Below, piece by piece: positions 6,343 to 6,910 of a stretch of 6,910 nucleotides of DNA (its first letter is position 1; the number at the start of each line of letters is the position of its first letter). The stretch covers positions 1-6,910 of the forward strand of contig JAAZNT010000368.1 in the NCBI GenBank assembly GCA_012798145.1, read 5' to 3'. The notes under the pieces are model-generated. The model searched no databases. It was not told the origin of the DNA and saw only the letters and a list, made by a program, of their open reading frames with translations. The stretch is from Thermoanaerobaculaceae bacterium (GTDB lineage Bacteria; Acidobacteriota; UBA4820). Position numbers and translations under genes: made by a program.

Positions 6343-6910
6343 ATGCCATTTAGTTTTCGTTCGCCATTTTCATTTATGTCTAACGACCTTGCAATTGACC
6401 TTGGAACAGCATACACCCTTGTTTATGTGAAGGGTAAGGGAATAACGGTTAGGGAACCGTCAATAATTGCTGTCAATCAGAAAACAGGAAAAGTAGAAGC
6501 AGTTGGAAGTGCAGCAAAAGAGATGCTCGGAAAAACACCGGGCAATATTATTGCAATAAAACCTATGAGAGACGGTGTAATAGCTGACTTTGAACATACA
6601 GAACACATGCTCAACTATTTTATTCAGAAGGCGCACAACAGAAGGATGTTTGTTCGTCCACGAATAGTAATAGGAGTTCCATCTCAAATAACCCAAGTTG
6701 AAAAAAGGGCAGTCAAAGAATCGGCATACAGGGCTAAAGCGTCTGAAGTAGCGCTTGTTGAAGAACCTATGGCGGCAGCCATAGGGGCAGGAATGCCAAT
6801 TACTGAACCGACAGGAAATATGATTGTTGATATAGGTGGCGGAACCACAGATGTTGCTGTAATTTCCATGGCTGGCATAGTTTATTCTCAAACTGTAAGA
6901 GTGGCTGGAA
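6343..6910 (+). CDS. mreB: Rod shape-determining protein MreB, N-terminal part, runs off the right edge
   Basis: The first 189 codons are present, a little over half of the usual length of about 340. The actin-fold nucleotide motifs are clear. Phosphate-1 is AIDLGTAYT at 17-25, VKGKGITVREPSIIAV follows at 29-44, and IKPMRDGVIADF is at 72-83. RPRIVIGVPSQITQVEKRA is at 105-123, VEEPMAAAIGAGMPI at 139-153, and phosphate-2 DIGGGTTDVAVIS at 163-175. The N-terminal stretch MPFSFRSPFSFMSND is rich in Phe and may act as the membrane-binding segment seen in Gram-negative MreB. MreB filaments move under the inner membrane and organise the elongasome for rod-shaped wall growth; mreC, mreD, mrdA and rodA often follow, so they may lie to the right. 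One residue is unusual: Tyr24 replaces the Asn of the common DLGTANT motif. The gene lies 14 bp after the diguanylate cyclase gene. Confidence 0.97.
   Translation, partial: MPFSFRSPFSFMSNDLAIDLGTAYTLVYVKGKGITVREPSIIAVNQKTGKVEAVGSAAKEMLGKTPGNIIAIKPMRDGVIADFEHTEHMLNYFIQKAHNRRMFVRPRIVIGVPSQITQVEKRAVKESAYRAKASEVALVEEPMAAAIGAGMPITEPTGNMIVDIGGGTTDVAVISMAGIVYSQTVRVAG

Noticed and set aside
6460..6891. Minus-strand open frame of 143 codons opposite mreB
   Set aside because: The opposite strand encodes unmistakable MreB. The Cys/Tyr/Ser-rich translation is what the complement of these codons gives.
1..6910. Search for a defence system, mobile element, CRISPR array, tRNA or riboswitch
   Set aside because: The window is almost fully coding with housekeeping-type genes. 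No transposase, terminal repeats, repeat-spacer pattern or structured RNA was seen. The helicase is of the DinG type and has none of the usual defence partners beside it.

Overview
The window is AT-rich bacterial DNA from a Gram-negative organism with the standard genetic code. It encodes a periplasmic efflux adaptor, a lipoprotein-type thioredoxin, a membrane-anchored FecR-domain protein and MreB, so the cell has an inner membrane, a periplasm and probably a rod shape. Arginine is mostly AGA/AGG, all completed genes end in TAA, and at least one gene starts with TTG. I cannot fix the phylum. The mix of FecR/FN3, GAF-GGDEF and MreB would suit a deltaproteobacterium-like or uncultivated Gram-negative lineage, but that is inference.

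Two operons diverge from a roughly 190-bp intergenic region (3649-3834). The minus-strand operon runs leftward: a TlpA/ResA-like thioredoxin lipoprotein (3648-3094), a peptidase C26 class I glutamine amidotransferase (3094-2381), a DinG-type Fe-S DNA helicase (2400-472), and the first 150 codons of a MacA/HlyD-like efflux adaptor (450 to beyond base 1). Junctions are a 1-nt overlap, a 20-nt overlap and a 21-nt gap, so co-transcription is very likely although the functions do not form one obvious pathway.

The plus-strand operon runs rightward: a membrane-anchored FecR-domain protein with FN3-like and Ig-like C-terminal modules (3835-5259), a cytoplasmic GAF-GGDEF diguanylate cyclase (5201-6328, overlapping the FecR gene by up to 59 nt), and mreB (6343 to beyond 6910). 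This places an envelope protein, c-di-GMP synthesis and the rod-shape cytoskeleton in one transcription unit.

The intergenic region holds a plausible sigma70-type promoter for the plus operon. It lies within and just beyond an imperfect 38-bp inverted repeat that may be an operator. No mobile element, CRISPR array, RNA gene or defence system is visible. I do not see a clearly new system. The most interesting items are the FecR/GGDEF/mreB linkage, the palindrome at the divergent promoter, and the long translational overlap.
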